This document shows, piece after piece, positions 52,845 to 63,824 of a stretch of 64,000 nt of DNA; position 1 is the stretch's first letter; the number at the start of each line of letters is the position of its first letter. Below the pieces are notes generated by a model. That model was not told the origin of the DNA. It saw nothing but the letters and a program-made list of their open reading frames with translations, and made no database searches. Both the position numbers and the translations under genes were made by a program. The stretch spans positions 42,852 through 106,851 of the forward strand of contig JAQGBZ010000220.1 of NCBI GenBank assembly GCA_034687125.1. Reading direction: 5' to 3'. The stretch comes from Neelides folsomi. Taxonomy: Eukaryota > Arthropoda > Collembola > Neelipleona > Neelidae.

Positions 52845-54013
52845 ATTATGGTATTATGTTGTATTAGTTTAGCAAAGGATTATATTTAATACTCAATCAG
52901 TTCAATGAATTATTTAGTTTTAAATGAAGGTCGCATAAATTGTAATGGTATAAAAGTAAAATTAAAAATCAATTAAAATATTATTCTTAATTAGTTTTAA
53001 TGCCTTTAAATATTACATTATATTACCCATAATAATAATATTTACTAAAATTAGTGCAAAATATGCCTATAATATATATAATTATGTAATATCTATTGGT
53101 TGAATATTATTTTAATTAGAAATGTATTCTTGTTAATTCTTAGTATTGGCATTAAATTGATCATATTGGACAATCAGCGCTGAGTGAGTGGTAATGGGAG
53201 ATTGAATAAAAATTGAGTGTACACTAATTACAATTCAGCCAAGGCCCTTTGTTCAATGCCAATTGTATTTTAGTAAATTATTCTCAATTTTTATATCCCT
53301 CCAATGATAATGAGCAATATGACATCAGTATTAATGATTACGATTGTACTTACATATTCATCTTACAATGTTATGTAGATATATTCTTTACATTATTTAA
53401 TAATAATGTGAAATTGTATATGGGACCATTTTCCTAATCAATTTTCACAGCCTCTTTGAGTATGCCTCATATACTAAATATATACCATGTGTATTTATAA
53501 ATATAAATGGTTATATTGTGTATAACATCTGTATAAATATTGTATGTTATCTATGAACATATTAAAGTTTATATAAATGATACCAAATGCTTTTTTATAT
53601 ATCTTCTGTTCTCGTCATATCGTCATTTTACACTCGCACAATTTATTCAGATGACCAATATTATGCTCCTCTTTTAACTAGAAATTGTCGTATAAAGTGA
53701 TATATGATTTTACATAAAAGAGCAGTATTATTAACAAACCTCGAAAGGAAATTAGTTTTTTTCATATAAATATATCTTCAGTGGAGCATTGAAGTTTTGT
53801 ATTATAAAGGACAAAGGGCTGTGAACACGTGTGTAGTTTTACACAAGAGAATTTTATGATAAAAAAGTAGTTGTGATTCGAGCAATCTCGTTTTGCAACT
53901 TTGAGAAGTTCACTTACAATAATGAAGAGCTCGTGGAGGAGACTTGATCGAAGATTCCTTTGTTGAGGACCAGTGCAGAATTATAAAAATTGGAGGAAAC
54001 TACCCGGGAGAAA
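52845..54013. other. Upstream region of Kir copy B
   Basis: AT-rich. The last 200 bp probably hold the 5' UTR of Kir copy B; no other gene is supported. Confidence 0.5.
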
Positions 54014-56128
54014 ATGAGCGAAAAGAAGGAATACTTGGAAGTGAGTCGAGAAGAGGAACCTGTGAATGTCGCTCTGCACCTCGGAGACCCTGAAGAACCC
54101 TTGACTTCCCTCGTTCACTACGGAGCCACCAAATTGACAAAAAGGCAAAAGTCCAAGATTATTCCAAAGTAATATTTATATTTACTAATCAACTAACACG
54201 CTAAGGCCTTATCGCATATGAACCATAACATTAATAAGGGATATATCAGTATCGATGCAGTTCTTGGTATGTTTGGCTAAACTTATCTTTCCTTTGTATG
54301 TCTTAACTCTTAACAAAAGAAATTTGTGGATAATGCACATAAATATTGAGTCCCCTTACTATTTTTTATTGGTTTATCATTTATCATTAACATGTGGTGT
54401 AGACCTTAATTTTTATCTTGATGTAGAACCACAATTCCTTTTAAAGAAATTGGGTTTGGTTTCATGTTTAAAATGCGATGGTTTGGATATGGATATGAAG
54501 TACTGTATTACCAATATTATATTTATTCTTTAGGGATTTAAATAAAGACGATCGAGCTGTGAGCAAAGATGGGATTACAAATTATTCTCCGACCAATGTA
54601 CAAAAACAAAGAATTAAATATTTTTCAGACCTCTTCACAACACTTCTTGAAATAAGATGGTAATTCTTCTCCTCAAATGAAAATGAACATTAATGAATTA
54701 ATAAAATGGCTAATAAATTAAATTCATTAAAAATTAATCCTCTGGTCATTTTTCGTGGTTTTAAATATAATTTAATTTATATATTAAAAGGAGATGGACT
54801 TTATTCTTTTTCTGCTTCACCTATTTTGGATCATGGTTTTTAGTCAGTGAATTTACAACTTTGAATTTTTAACAACTTTTAATAGTTCTTTGATTTTAAG
54901 ACATTTAAATGGATTTCAGTTTGCAATTGCATGGTATATTATACTTTGGCTGCACGGAGATTTACAAAATTATGAAGATCCTGATTGGAAACCTTGTAAG
55001 TGTTTTTGCCCAATTTAATTCTTCGTTTTTTTAATATTTTTATTTGCTCTTGTAGGCGTCACAAAGATTGACAATTTTGCTAAAGTAAGTAAATAAAGAT
55101 TGTAAAGTCTGTTGAACATTTTGCTACACATACCTAATGTATGTTATGTATTTTCTAATGGTGTAATGTTTTAGTCGTTTTTATTTTCTGTTGAAACTCA
55201 ACACACTACTGGCTACGGCTTCTATGAGCTAAAAGATGAATGTCCAGATGCTGTCATTTTATTCTGTATACAATCAATTGTTGGTGTCATTATTGAAGGA
55301 CTAATGGTACTTATTGGTTATTAAAAAATATTTCAATACTTTCGATTTTCTTTTGATGTGTTATTTTTTGCTCCAGGTTGGGCTCCTTTTTGTAAAAATG
55401 ATTCGAGCAAAGAAGCGAACAGCAACGTTACTTTTCAGTAACAAAGCGGTTATTTGCAAAAGAGACAAACAACTTTGTTTCATGTTCAGAGTAAATGGCC
55501 AAATATTTTTACTACTTTAATTAAAAATTTGGCAATTTCAATAATTTTATTATTTAAACATCAAGGTAGCAGATATGAGAAAATCTCATTTACTTGAAGC
55601 GCACGTTCGAGCTCAAATTATTAGAAAACGTACGACAGCGGAAGGAGAAGTTGTTAATTATCATCAAGAAGAATTGGAAGTAATTTAGTGCTCATAATAA
55701 TTTAATGAAATTAATTGATGTTGTAATACTCTAAGTTTTTAACTACAACGAGAGCAAAATTAAACAGCAATTTATATTAAATCGTACTCAACTTTTCAAT
55801 ATTAAAGGTCGGGGGCGAAGGCGAAAAAAATAATCAAATTTTATTATTTTGGCCAACGCTCGTCGTTCACAAGATTGATAAGAAAAGTCCTCTCTTCAAT
55901 CTCTTAAATGAAGAGACAAACGAAAAAGCGGAAAATTCATTCGAGATCATCGTTGTTCTCGAAGGGATCGTGGAATCAACTGGATTGACAACTCAAGCAA
56001 GATCTTCCTATTTGCCTTCTGAAATACTTTGGGGCCATCGATTCGTTCCAATGCCATCGTCTAAAAACTCAGCAGGCGAACGTGTCATTAACTTTGACTC
56101 TTTTCATCAAACTGTTCTCTGCGAATAA
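54014..56128 (+). CDS. Inward-rectifier K+ channel (Kir family), copy B
   Basis: Nine exons: 54014-54168, 54534-54659, 54791-54842, 54920-54995, 55056-55084, 55175-55306, 55377-55490, 55566-55679 and 55808-56128. They join in phase to 372 residues. The ATG at 54014 is the first in frame (a TTG at 53990 precedes it). Pore loop '[21 protein letters not shown]' is almost the same as in copy A, with the same T-T-G-Y-G filter (157-161) and Tyr163 in place of the usual Arg. The PIP2 motif reads '[15 protein letters not shown]' and the cytosolic domain '[19 protein letters not shown]'. '[20 protein letters not shown]' is identical between the copies. The N-terminus is about 50 residues shorter and unlike copy A. 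It has more introns than copy A, three of them inside the region A keeps uninterrupted. The two copies are head to head, suggesting an inverted duplication. Confidence 0.93.
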
Positions 56129-56282
56129 TTTATTTTCTATAAGTAATGCTTGGATTAAACCTAGCAGTAGCCAATCTCAATTCTCTCATTTTTATGCATT
56201 ATAATAAAGCTTTGAAAATTGAGAGAAAATAATTTTAATTTGAAATCAAATGATTCTAATGTATTGTTAAATATTTTCCTTT

Positions 56283-56752
56283 TTAATCAACTTCATTAAA
56301 ACTGTAATTGACCTCAATGCTACCTGTGAAACACGAAAAGTGTATATTTACAATAGCCTATAAGAATAAAATGAAACTTTTTATATTTTATTTAATGATT
56401 TCAAGACAAAATATTTATTTACTCATAAAGACAATTATCTATAAAATACATAATTTCACTTTCACTATGATTATTCTTGCTACGATGATTTTACTGAATT
56501 GAAATTATCTTTAAATAATCGTTTAATTTACAATTTATATTAATTCTTAGTTTAGCCAATGATTATTACTAACTTTGTATATTCATTTTAAAATTTTAAT
56601 AAATTAAAAATTCTCAAATAATGCTTACCAGGAATTCCAAAACACATTGACAAGAGAAGTGCCCATAGAACTTGAATTTTACATCCTTTGGCACACCAAA
56701 CTCCAACCGGCGGAATAAGACAAGCACAGATACAAGGACAAAGACCAGTCAT
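56283..56752 (-). CDS. PMP3/UPF0057-like small membrane proteolipid
   Basis: Coding exon 56629-56752 (ATG right after an acceptor, TTGATTAG) plus a proposed last exon 56283-56323 give 54 residues, the usual size of PMP3 proteins. The order 'CLIPPVGVWCAKGCKIQVLW' then 'LLLSMCFGIPG' matches the family pattern of hydrophobic helix - PP - GC - helix - x-IPG. The proposed tail after IPG keeps an Ile and a Tyr at the spacing expected from the family (IPGxIxxxY). A noncoding first exon ending at a donor (AAACG-GTAAGT, about 56874) fits upstream. PMP3 proteins sit in the plasma membrane and affect membrane potential and ion tolerance in yeast and plants. The Cys-rich start (CPCICAC) is unusual. The last exon is less certain. 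Confidence 0.6.
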
Positions 56753-57269
56753 CTAATCAATGTATAAAATTAAAAAATATTAAAAAATCGATTTTTATCA
56801 TTCTTAGCTAATGAAAAGCTAATGAGATTATAGTTATTATTCGTTTATAATGATGTTGAGTTCCAACTTACCGTTTATAAGAAATTGAACGTTGGGATTA
56901 TTTTCTTCCAGTAAGAAAGTGAGATGGAATCAAACTTCAATTTATTTATTTCAAGCTTTGAAGACATAGGAGATGAATTTTTTCTACACTGATTTGATAC
57001 TACACCTCACATTTATTCCTATGGCAGAAGCTGATAATTCAACGAATGTTTAAGAATCGAAGGCGTCATCAAAGAAATATTATAATTAAAATTTTATTAC
57101 TTCCAATTTGCTTGTTTTTTTACTTGTCTTGAGCAAGAGTCTCAAAAACCATCTTTGGTCAAATTAATAATTAGTAAACCAAATTAGAGCATTCACTGTA
57201 TAGCAGTTATCTTTTTAATTACTTAGAAAGGTCTAAATAATAAGAGTATCGTTCTCAATCACGATCAAT
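56753..57269. other. Divergent promoter/5' UTR region
   Basis: AT-rich spacer with the probable noncoding first exon of the PMP3-like gene near 56874-56950 (minus strand). No other gene is seen. Confidence 0.5.
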
Positions 57270-58527
57270 ATGTCGAAGTTGGAAGATTATTCAAACCTGT
57301 TCATTTTGGTATGAATTAACATATTATGTAATTTATCAAATAATATTTAAACGTGTAATGTAGATTTATCATACTTTCTGATTTTAATAATAATTAAATA
57401 TAAAAATCTTTAAAAGTTCACAGGAACCATCGCGTCCCTTCTTGCTGCCATTCTGACATTTCCCAGATTCTCTGTTCTTCAATTGTTTTTTGGATGGACA
57501 TTTTTTGTCCTTACATCAATTGCAACTTTACTTGGATTCTATGCCGTGTGTAAGTAATAGTCAGAAATTATATTTATAATATAATATCAAATGATATCTT
57601 AATAAATTGCTTACCTATAATGATTCTTAAATCAATTAAATTACGTAGATTTTACTGGGAACGACATTGTCGCGAAAATGTCTATGCTCGAAAAACACAC
57701 ATGTTTCACTTATCTTGCAATTGTGATTGGATTTCCACTTGTAATTATTTACAATAACATATAAAATATTAATTTCATAAATTCCATAATTATAACTATA
57801 ACATAACAATTACAAACTATGTATTACTTAAACACAATAATAGTCTCTCGTTTTCGCATTAAAATAAATTTGGTATATTTTTTAGCTGACGGCCTTTATT
57901 TATAACGTCCACTACCCGTCTCCTTTCTCCTTTGTAAATATTTTATTTTATTATGATTGATTAAAATTTGCATTCCATTAGAATCATTAATTTGAGTTTT
58001 GAATATAAAACATCGTAATTTGTATTTTCCAGATATTTTCGATATTCGCGGGTCTTCACTCTGTAAGTACTACCTACTGAACTACTGATAAAACATTAAA
58101 TGATTTAATAGAAAAACGTTCGCTTTATATTTATTACTCACTTTAATAATAATATTGTAGATTGATAGGAGTTAACAATAGTATCATATCGAGTTTAAAT
58201 AATTTTACCATTTTTTGATCTATATAGGTATTTTATCTTTTATCATCAGAGATGAGAAAACGGGAAATTGAAGTGATTTTTTGGCTCATTGTTTTTTTCC
58301 GTCTTTATATCGCCATTTTGACGGAGAACATTTGGGGAATTGCTGGAGCTTTGATGATGGGCTTAAATATCATGTCGTTTTTATATCCAACTGAAAGTAA
58401 TTTCTTCGGAATGTCGTCTTTCTTTGCGATAATTATTGGTCTTGGTATAGCCAGCCACCTTGAAGCAAAAGCAATGGATGAAATGCTTGACAGTCGCCTT
58501 ACTTTGCACACTATAATCCCATTTTAA
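57270..58527 (+). CDS. Multi-span membrane protein, tandem copy 1, unknown family
   Basis: Six exons, 57270-57308, 57417-57549, 57649-57740, 57886-57933, 58033-58062 and 58228-58527, join in phase to 213 residues. There is no signal peptide; about six hydrophobic segments can be seen ('LFGWTFFVLTSIATLLGFYAV' type runs, 'TCFTYLAIVIGFPL', 'WLIVFFRLYIAILT', 'SSFFAIIIGLGIAS'). A short motif 'TAFIYNVHYPSPF' matches 'TGLMFTVYYPHFI' in copy 2. A charged loop (SEMRKREIE) separates the two halves. The family is not recognised. The next gene has the same exon number, nearly the same exon lengths (39, 133/139, 92/104, 48, 30, 300/312) and the same phases, so the two arose by tandem duplication. Confidence 0.8.
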
Positions 58528-58791
58528 AACATTAAATTGTGATATCGATTTTAATTCATTCGTCAAAAGATTATCTACACAATACAAATGATCATTGCGA
58601 TGTTTGCTTCTAAATAAACAAAGGAATAAACATAAAAATTGTTATGATTTTTTAGCATTATTAATTTTACGTTGTAAAATAGAAATTAGGTTTTGCATCT
58701 CGGCTCATTCCAAATTATCGATATAATCAATTAATTTATTAGGATTTAAATACAAATTAAAAGATTAAATAATTTTAAGTAAATCATCAAA

Positions 58792-59897
58792 ATGGATAAG
58801 AAGGAAGATGTCGTCATTTTTGTCTTGCTGGTAAATTACCTTTAATTTACCTGTATAAGTTCAAAATTTATTTGTTCTTCAATTTCAGGTCGCTTCACTT
58901 GTATCGTCCATTTACGGTGTTTGCCTCACGTTCCCTAATGTAAAGAACAATTGGATTCATCTCGTTTATGGTTGGGCTTATTTCGTTCTTGCCGCCCTCA
59001 CTTGCTTTCTCGGCGTCACTGCTTTAGGTAACGTTTCCTAAAGCATTCCTGGTTTTAGTTTAATTCCTACTCATGTTTGAATTGATAGGAATTGAGTTCG
59101 CAAAGCTTCAGGATTATTATGCAGTCGGAAAAGAAGTTTTAAGAAAGCATTTTTTATTCTGTTGGCTTTCTGTAGTTGCTGGATATCCAATGGTATAAAG
59201 TTGCAATTGAATTCCAAATGAAAAGATTAATAACTACAATTTAAACAATCTTTTATTAATTATAAATCATTAATGTGATCATTATATAATTCATCCTTTA
59301 ATAGCTCACTGGCCTCATGTTTACCGTCTATTACCCTCATTTTATTGACTACGTAAATAAATATATTTTACTATCTGAAAATTTATCATTCTTTGATATT
59401 TTTAATTTAAATATAATTTACATTGTATTCGATGTTAATAATTTTAAAAATATTTGCAGGTTCTTTTGGCTCTTGCTCTTATTCCAATTGTAATAAAAAT
59501 TTAAAATTCTGTTTTAACATTTTAATAATTGAATTTGAAATAGATGTAAAGATACCGGTTGCTTCTTAAATGTTACTTTTTCTAGGCTTGTTATTTAGGA
59601 GCAAAAATCACAGTTGTGAAAGGAGTGACTGAGGTCGTATCTTGGATTGTCGTTGCGGCTAATGTTTACATCTGCGTTCTCACTCACAACAATTGGGGTC
59701 TGGTTGGAGCGGCTGCAATGGCATCAAACACAATTTGTCTCATTATTCCAACACAAAATAGCTTTTTGAGTCTTTCCTCAATCAACGCTTTTATTCTTGG
59801 GACGGGAGTCGCTAGTTATTGCCTTGGAAGAGCTGTTCAAGAAATGTACAAAAATCCAGTCGTGGTCCAAGACATTTTCCCATTTTTGAAAAAATGA
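58792..59897 (+). CDS. Multi-span membrane protein, tandem copy 2, unknown family
   Basis: Six exons, 58792-58830, 58889-59027, 59089-59192, 59305-59352, 59460-59489 and 59586-59897, join in phase to 223 residues. It starts MDKKEDVVIFVLLVASLVSS, without a cleavable signal. Hydrophobic segments alternate with short loops in the same order as copy 1: 'WAYFVLAALTCFLGVTALG', 'HFLFCWLSVVAGYPM', 'VLLALALIPIACYLGA' and 'EVVSWIVVAANVYICVLTHN'. 'NNWGLVGAAAMASNTICLIIPT' pairs with 'NIWGIAGALMMGLNIMSFLYPT' of copy 1, a clear paralogue match. Overall identity looks moderate, so the duplication is not recent. Role unknown; it may belong to a lineage-expanded membrane family. Confidence 0.8.
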
Positions 59898-60682
59898 TTT
59901 CATCTGCCCCTGTCATTGAATGAATACAAAGACTTATTTTTAAATCCATATAATCCATTGATTATGTATCTTCCTATTCATCAAATGTAAAAATTAAAAA
60001 ATTCATTGTATTGTCAATAATTATTGAAATGAAATATTGGGAATAAATTAATTGTATTTGAAACAAAAGTGGCTAGGAATGTTTATTACGCCGTAGTCTA
60101 ATTCAGTTCGTTGACACTCATTTGTAATTGAGATGAAGCAAGGGTGATTGAGAGGTAAACCAGATTTAATAAAATTCCTTCTTTTTCACCTCACGACCAG
60201 TTTCATCGTCACCCTAATTAACATTCCAACTCCTCTTCTTCACTCCACACATTGACACTTTTTATTCCCCACTCCCTATATTTACCATTTCCTTACAATT
60301 GTCTTTTATTGAATAAATCCATGTCCAATTCAGAATATTGATTTTGGAGTGAAAGTGGGTGAAAGAATGGATTTAAAAATATTATGGAAATGTCAACCTT
60401 TATTTAAAAGTACCATATATATTACATATATTTAGCTTGCTGGTTATAGCATTTATATATTAAATATTCTATAAATATAATTTTGTATGGAACAATTTTG
60501 TAAAATGGTTATTAAACAGTGGAGAGATATTATAATAGCCATTGCATAATAACGAGGTGCATCTCATCTGCTGCAGGAGACAATGGACAATGGGAGTGTT
60601 TAAGAAGGAGGGAAGTGGGGCAGAAGGGCAACTAACTCTCCTATACTTAACTCGACGAGGAGAGTTGACGAGAGGTCAGAGG
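59898..60682. other. Intergenic spacer upstream of protease gene
   Basis: AT-rich sequence with a pyrimidine-rich block at 60160-60300. No gene is supported. Confidence 0.5.
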
Positions 60683-62851
60683 ATGTCGTCGATCATCAAA
60701 TTGCTGGTAGTGCCATTCCTCCTCGGCCTCGTCGCCGGAAGAGGCGAGTTCGAGAACGAAGTGTCTGGGTGTGTTGACGGGATTTGTTTGGCCAGAGACA
60801 CATGTCTGACCCATGGTGGACTCCCTGCATCCACTTGTGCCAATTCAAACGTCTGCTGCAACTGTAAGTTCCACTTTTTTCTAAATCTATTTCAACCATC
60901 ACATAAATATATATTTCTGTACTTTTCCGACTAAAATTATTCTCAAATGATCATAATAATTTACAGTTAAATTAGTATTGATTTTAGCAGAATTGTTTAA
61001 ACACATTTTAATTTTAAACTACAGTTAAAAGGAGGTGTAAAGGAGAGACGCGAGATCACAATTCAACGTTTTATTCTCCCGATTATCCTCATCCAACTCT
61101 TGGGAACATTATTTGCTCTCATGAAATTCACATTCGAGCTGGGATTTGCTATGTTCGACTCGATTTCTTAGAATTCAACACCACTCGACCATTAGACAGA
61201 GGTCTTTGCAATATTGATCAGTTCCTTATACTCAATTCGGCTGATGGACCAGCGTTCCCACGATGTGGAGATCTCACAGGATACTCAAGTAAACATTTTA
61301 TAAAATACACAATTTTACATTGCGTATTTAACTATATTTGAATTTTATAGCAATCGTTAGAGTTTCGCCAACTAATCATTTACCATTACAACTTGTCTCG
61401 CTGGTCCAAAGTGCCCGAGAAGAATTTAAATGGAAGATCCTTGTGAGTCAAGTTAAATGCAGCCATGGGCATTATCCAAAAGATTCTGCCCATTGTTTAG
61501 GCAAGCCGGATGTGAAGCCTATTCCAGCACCGGGTTCATTTGAACCAACTAACGAAACTGTGACAAATACCACGACAAGTGTAAATGCAACGAGTCATGA
61601 AGGAACTACTCGAATGGAAGCACTAGAAAATGTATTTTATATGGGTAAACAAATCACTAAATATCCCAACTCTGATAATTGTAATAAGAATAATTGTGAT
61701 AATTGTAATATGGAATATTCAAATGAGCGTTTTTGTATTTTTTATACAGAGTATCTAAAACGAGCTCATAATCTCCTTTTGGCCGATGGTCCAAACCCAA
61801 ATGCAAACAAAAGCTACTGCAACAATAAAGCGCCAATCAGCTTAGTAACTCCGACCAGGACGCCTTCAAGAGTAGGAAAAGACGTTGAAGAGGATGACCG
61901 CGAAAGGATCATCAGAGGTCATGAAGCTTTGCTCAATGAATTTCCTTGGCAAGTGAGCATTCAAGATCGCAAGGGGCATTTTTGTGGAGGGGCCGTTATT
62001 TCCGAAACAGTAATTTTGACCGCATCTCATTGTTTCCTCTCCGTTTCGCCTGTGCCAATCAGTCAGGTTAAAATCATTGTCGGAGATCTCAATTTAAACA
62101 CAAGTCGGGAATCAGACAGTGAGGAAGTAAAAGTGGAGACTGTTTTATTCCATTCACATTTTGACCCCTATTTCTTAAAAAATGACATTGCTGTCATCCG
62201 TCTCGCTCAACCACTTAAATTCCGATCATCAGTTAAACCTGTATGTCTTCCTGAAGATGGTAAAATTTTATTTTACTCACCAGAACATTTGCAAACTAAT
62301 TAATTATGTTTAAGAAATTTGATTAATTAAGTTAATAATTAAATTAAAATACTAAATAGCGCAATGATTTTTTAGGAAATTCCTACACAGCGAGAAGTTC
62401 AAGAATTTCAGGTTGGGGTGCCGTGCATTTCCCCGGTGGTAAATTGGCAACTCATTTGCAAACGATTAACAACCGAGTAATTGAGAATTCAGAATGTCGA
62501 AAAATCCTTGGAATCGAATATGTTTATTCGACCATGCTCTGTGCAGCGTCTCCTCCTTGTAGTGGAACTTGCTTTGGAGATTCCGGCGGTCCGCTCGTGG
62601 TAACGTCACCTGAAGGAACCACACGGCTTGTTGGGATCGTTTCTTTTGGAATTGGAGGTTGTGCACTTTTTCCATATTGGCCAGATGTCTACACACGTGT
62701 TTCAGAATTTCTCTACTGGCTCTCATTCTCAGCCGCTCCTGCAGGACTTCATTCGCCACACTCCACAATTGTAAATTCAACAAGTTCCTTCAACGTTACA
62801 GTGGTGAAAAATGATAGTAATATTGCAGCGAATAAATTATTTCTATATTAA
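60683..62851 (+). CDS. Secreted CUB-like/trypsin-type serine protease
   Basis: Four exons, 60683-60863, 61025-61288, 61351-62259 and 62376-62851, join in phase to 609 residues. A signal peptide (MSSIIKLLVVPFLLGLVAG) is followed by a Cys-rich head, 'CLTHGGLPASTCANSNVCC', common in arthropod CUB-proteases. A CUB-like module follows ('FYSPDYPHP', 'CYVRLDFLEF', 'CNIDQFLI'). Then a Thr/Asn-rich linker with sequons and an unusual Cys/Asn cluster (CNKNNCDNCNMEY) comes before the activation site 'RIIRGHEALLNEFPWQVSI'. The trypsin fold has the full triad: His in 'LTASHC', Asp in 'KNDIAVIRL' and Ser in 'CFGDSGGPLV'. Such zymogens act in extracellular cascades such as clotting or melanisation; the exact one is unknown. 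The C-terminus adds about 50 residues with N-glycosylation sequons. Confidence 0.92.
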
Positions 62852-63006
62852 TAAATTAAATTAACTAACAATAAGTAAAAGTAACTTAAATAAATTCAAT
62901 GAAAATTTTATTATTTAATTCCACATTAACTTTCACTGGGCTTTTTAAGAATTATTGATAGTTTTAATTGCACTTTTGTTTTGGTCGTTATTTTGAACAC
63001 GTGACA

Positions 63007-63759
63007 TTAATTGAAGTATTCAGTCAAGAATTCACCTATCCATGACCAAATTCCACCATGATGGTCAAAATATCCAGTGTCATATTCAGCCAAGTCTCGA
63101 GTCGCTTTGTGATTGAGAGTTTTGAACTTGTCGCAAGAGTAATCGGTAATTCCGTCAGGATTTTTGTATTGGTAACATGAAACAGCCTTTAAATAAATTA
63201 AATTTATAATATTGAATGGTATCAGTGCATATTTCATCAGTTTTTGACAATGCATCTACTGTAAATTAGAAATTAGCCTTAAATTATAAGATTTTAATAT
63301 GAAAATTACATCAGCCAAATGATTTAAAAAATGAAGAATTTCTTCAGATTTGCAAGAGGCGAATCCAAGTAGGAACATGGCAATGGCCACCATGAACATT
63401 GGTCCTTTCACCGGAACAAACCTCCAAATATTGGTAACGGTCGACCAAACCCTTCTTGAAAATGTGCCGCATAAATGTGACACTTCTTTTTGATCCATAT
63501 ATCGATAGGTCGAAGTGATGGGTTTGAAAATTTTACCAAATCGTGATTTGGTATTTTTCGCTAATCGCTTCTTGGCGGCTTTTGCTATTCTGAGTCGAAG
63601 TTCTGGGGAAGACGTTGATCGCTCTACGAGTTCATCAAGGATGTAAACTCGGGTTTTGCTCTTCACTCGCTCATTACAAAGTGGGCATTTGTTTCGGAAT
63701 TCAGTCCATTGGTCAATACAATCACGGCAAAATGCATGACCGCAAGTTAAAACAGTCGA
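63007..63759 (-). CDS. RING-finger membrane E3 ligase (3' exons only)
   Basis: Two minus-strand exons, 63310-63759 and 63007-63186, join in phase and give the last 209 residues; the 5' part lies beyond the right edge. The first visible residues 'STVLTCGHAFCRDCIDQW' and 'KCPLCNERV' are the second half of a C3HC4 RING (Cys-x-His-xx-Cys-xx-Cys ... Cys-xx-Cys), so the first Cys pair must be in the missing upstream exon. A basic linker (AKAAKKRLAKNTKSRFGK) and one membrane segment ('GPMFMVAIAMFLLGFA') follow, then a short Tyr/Asp/Trp-rich tail. It probably transfers ubiquitin to substrates at a membrane; the target is unknown. The acceptor at 63760-63761 shows that the intron extends rightwards and hosts a transposon (separate entry). 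Confidence 0.75.
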
Positions 63760-63824
63760 CTGTAATTAAATACATATTATGCAAATATTAACTCACAATT
63801 ATTAATATTATTTAAATATATATA

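Noticed and set aside
53450-53560. Possible palindrome in AT-rich DNA upstream of Kir copy B
   Set aside because: Pairing is short and broken; nothing beyond what AT-rich sequence gives by chance.
54255-54533. 92-residue plus-strand frame between Kir copy B exons 1 and 2
   Set aside because: It lies wholly inside the intron defined by in-phase GT/AG sites and lacks any recognisable motif.
56308-56502. 64-residue plus-strand frame after Kir copy B
   Set aside because: Hydrophobic but random-looking, no promoter or splice logic; overlaps the PMP3-like gene on the other strand.
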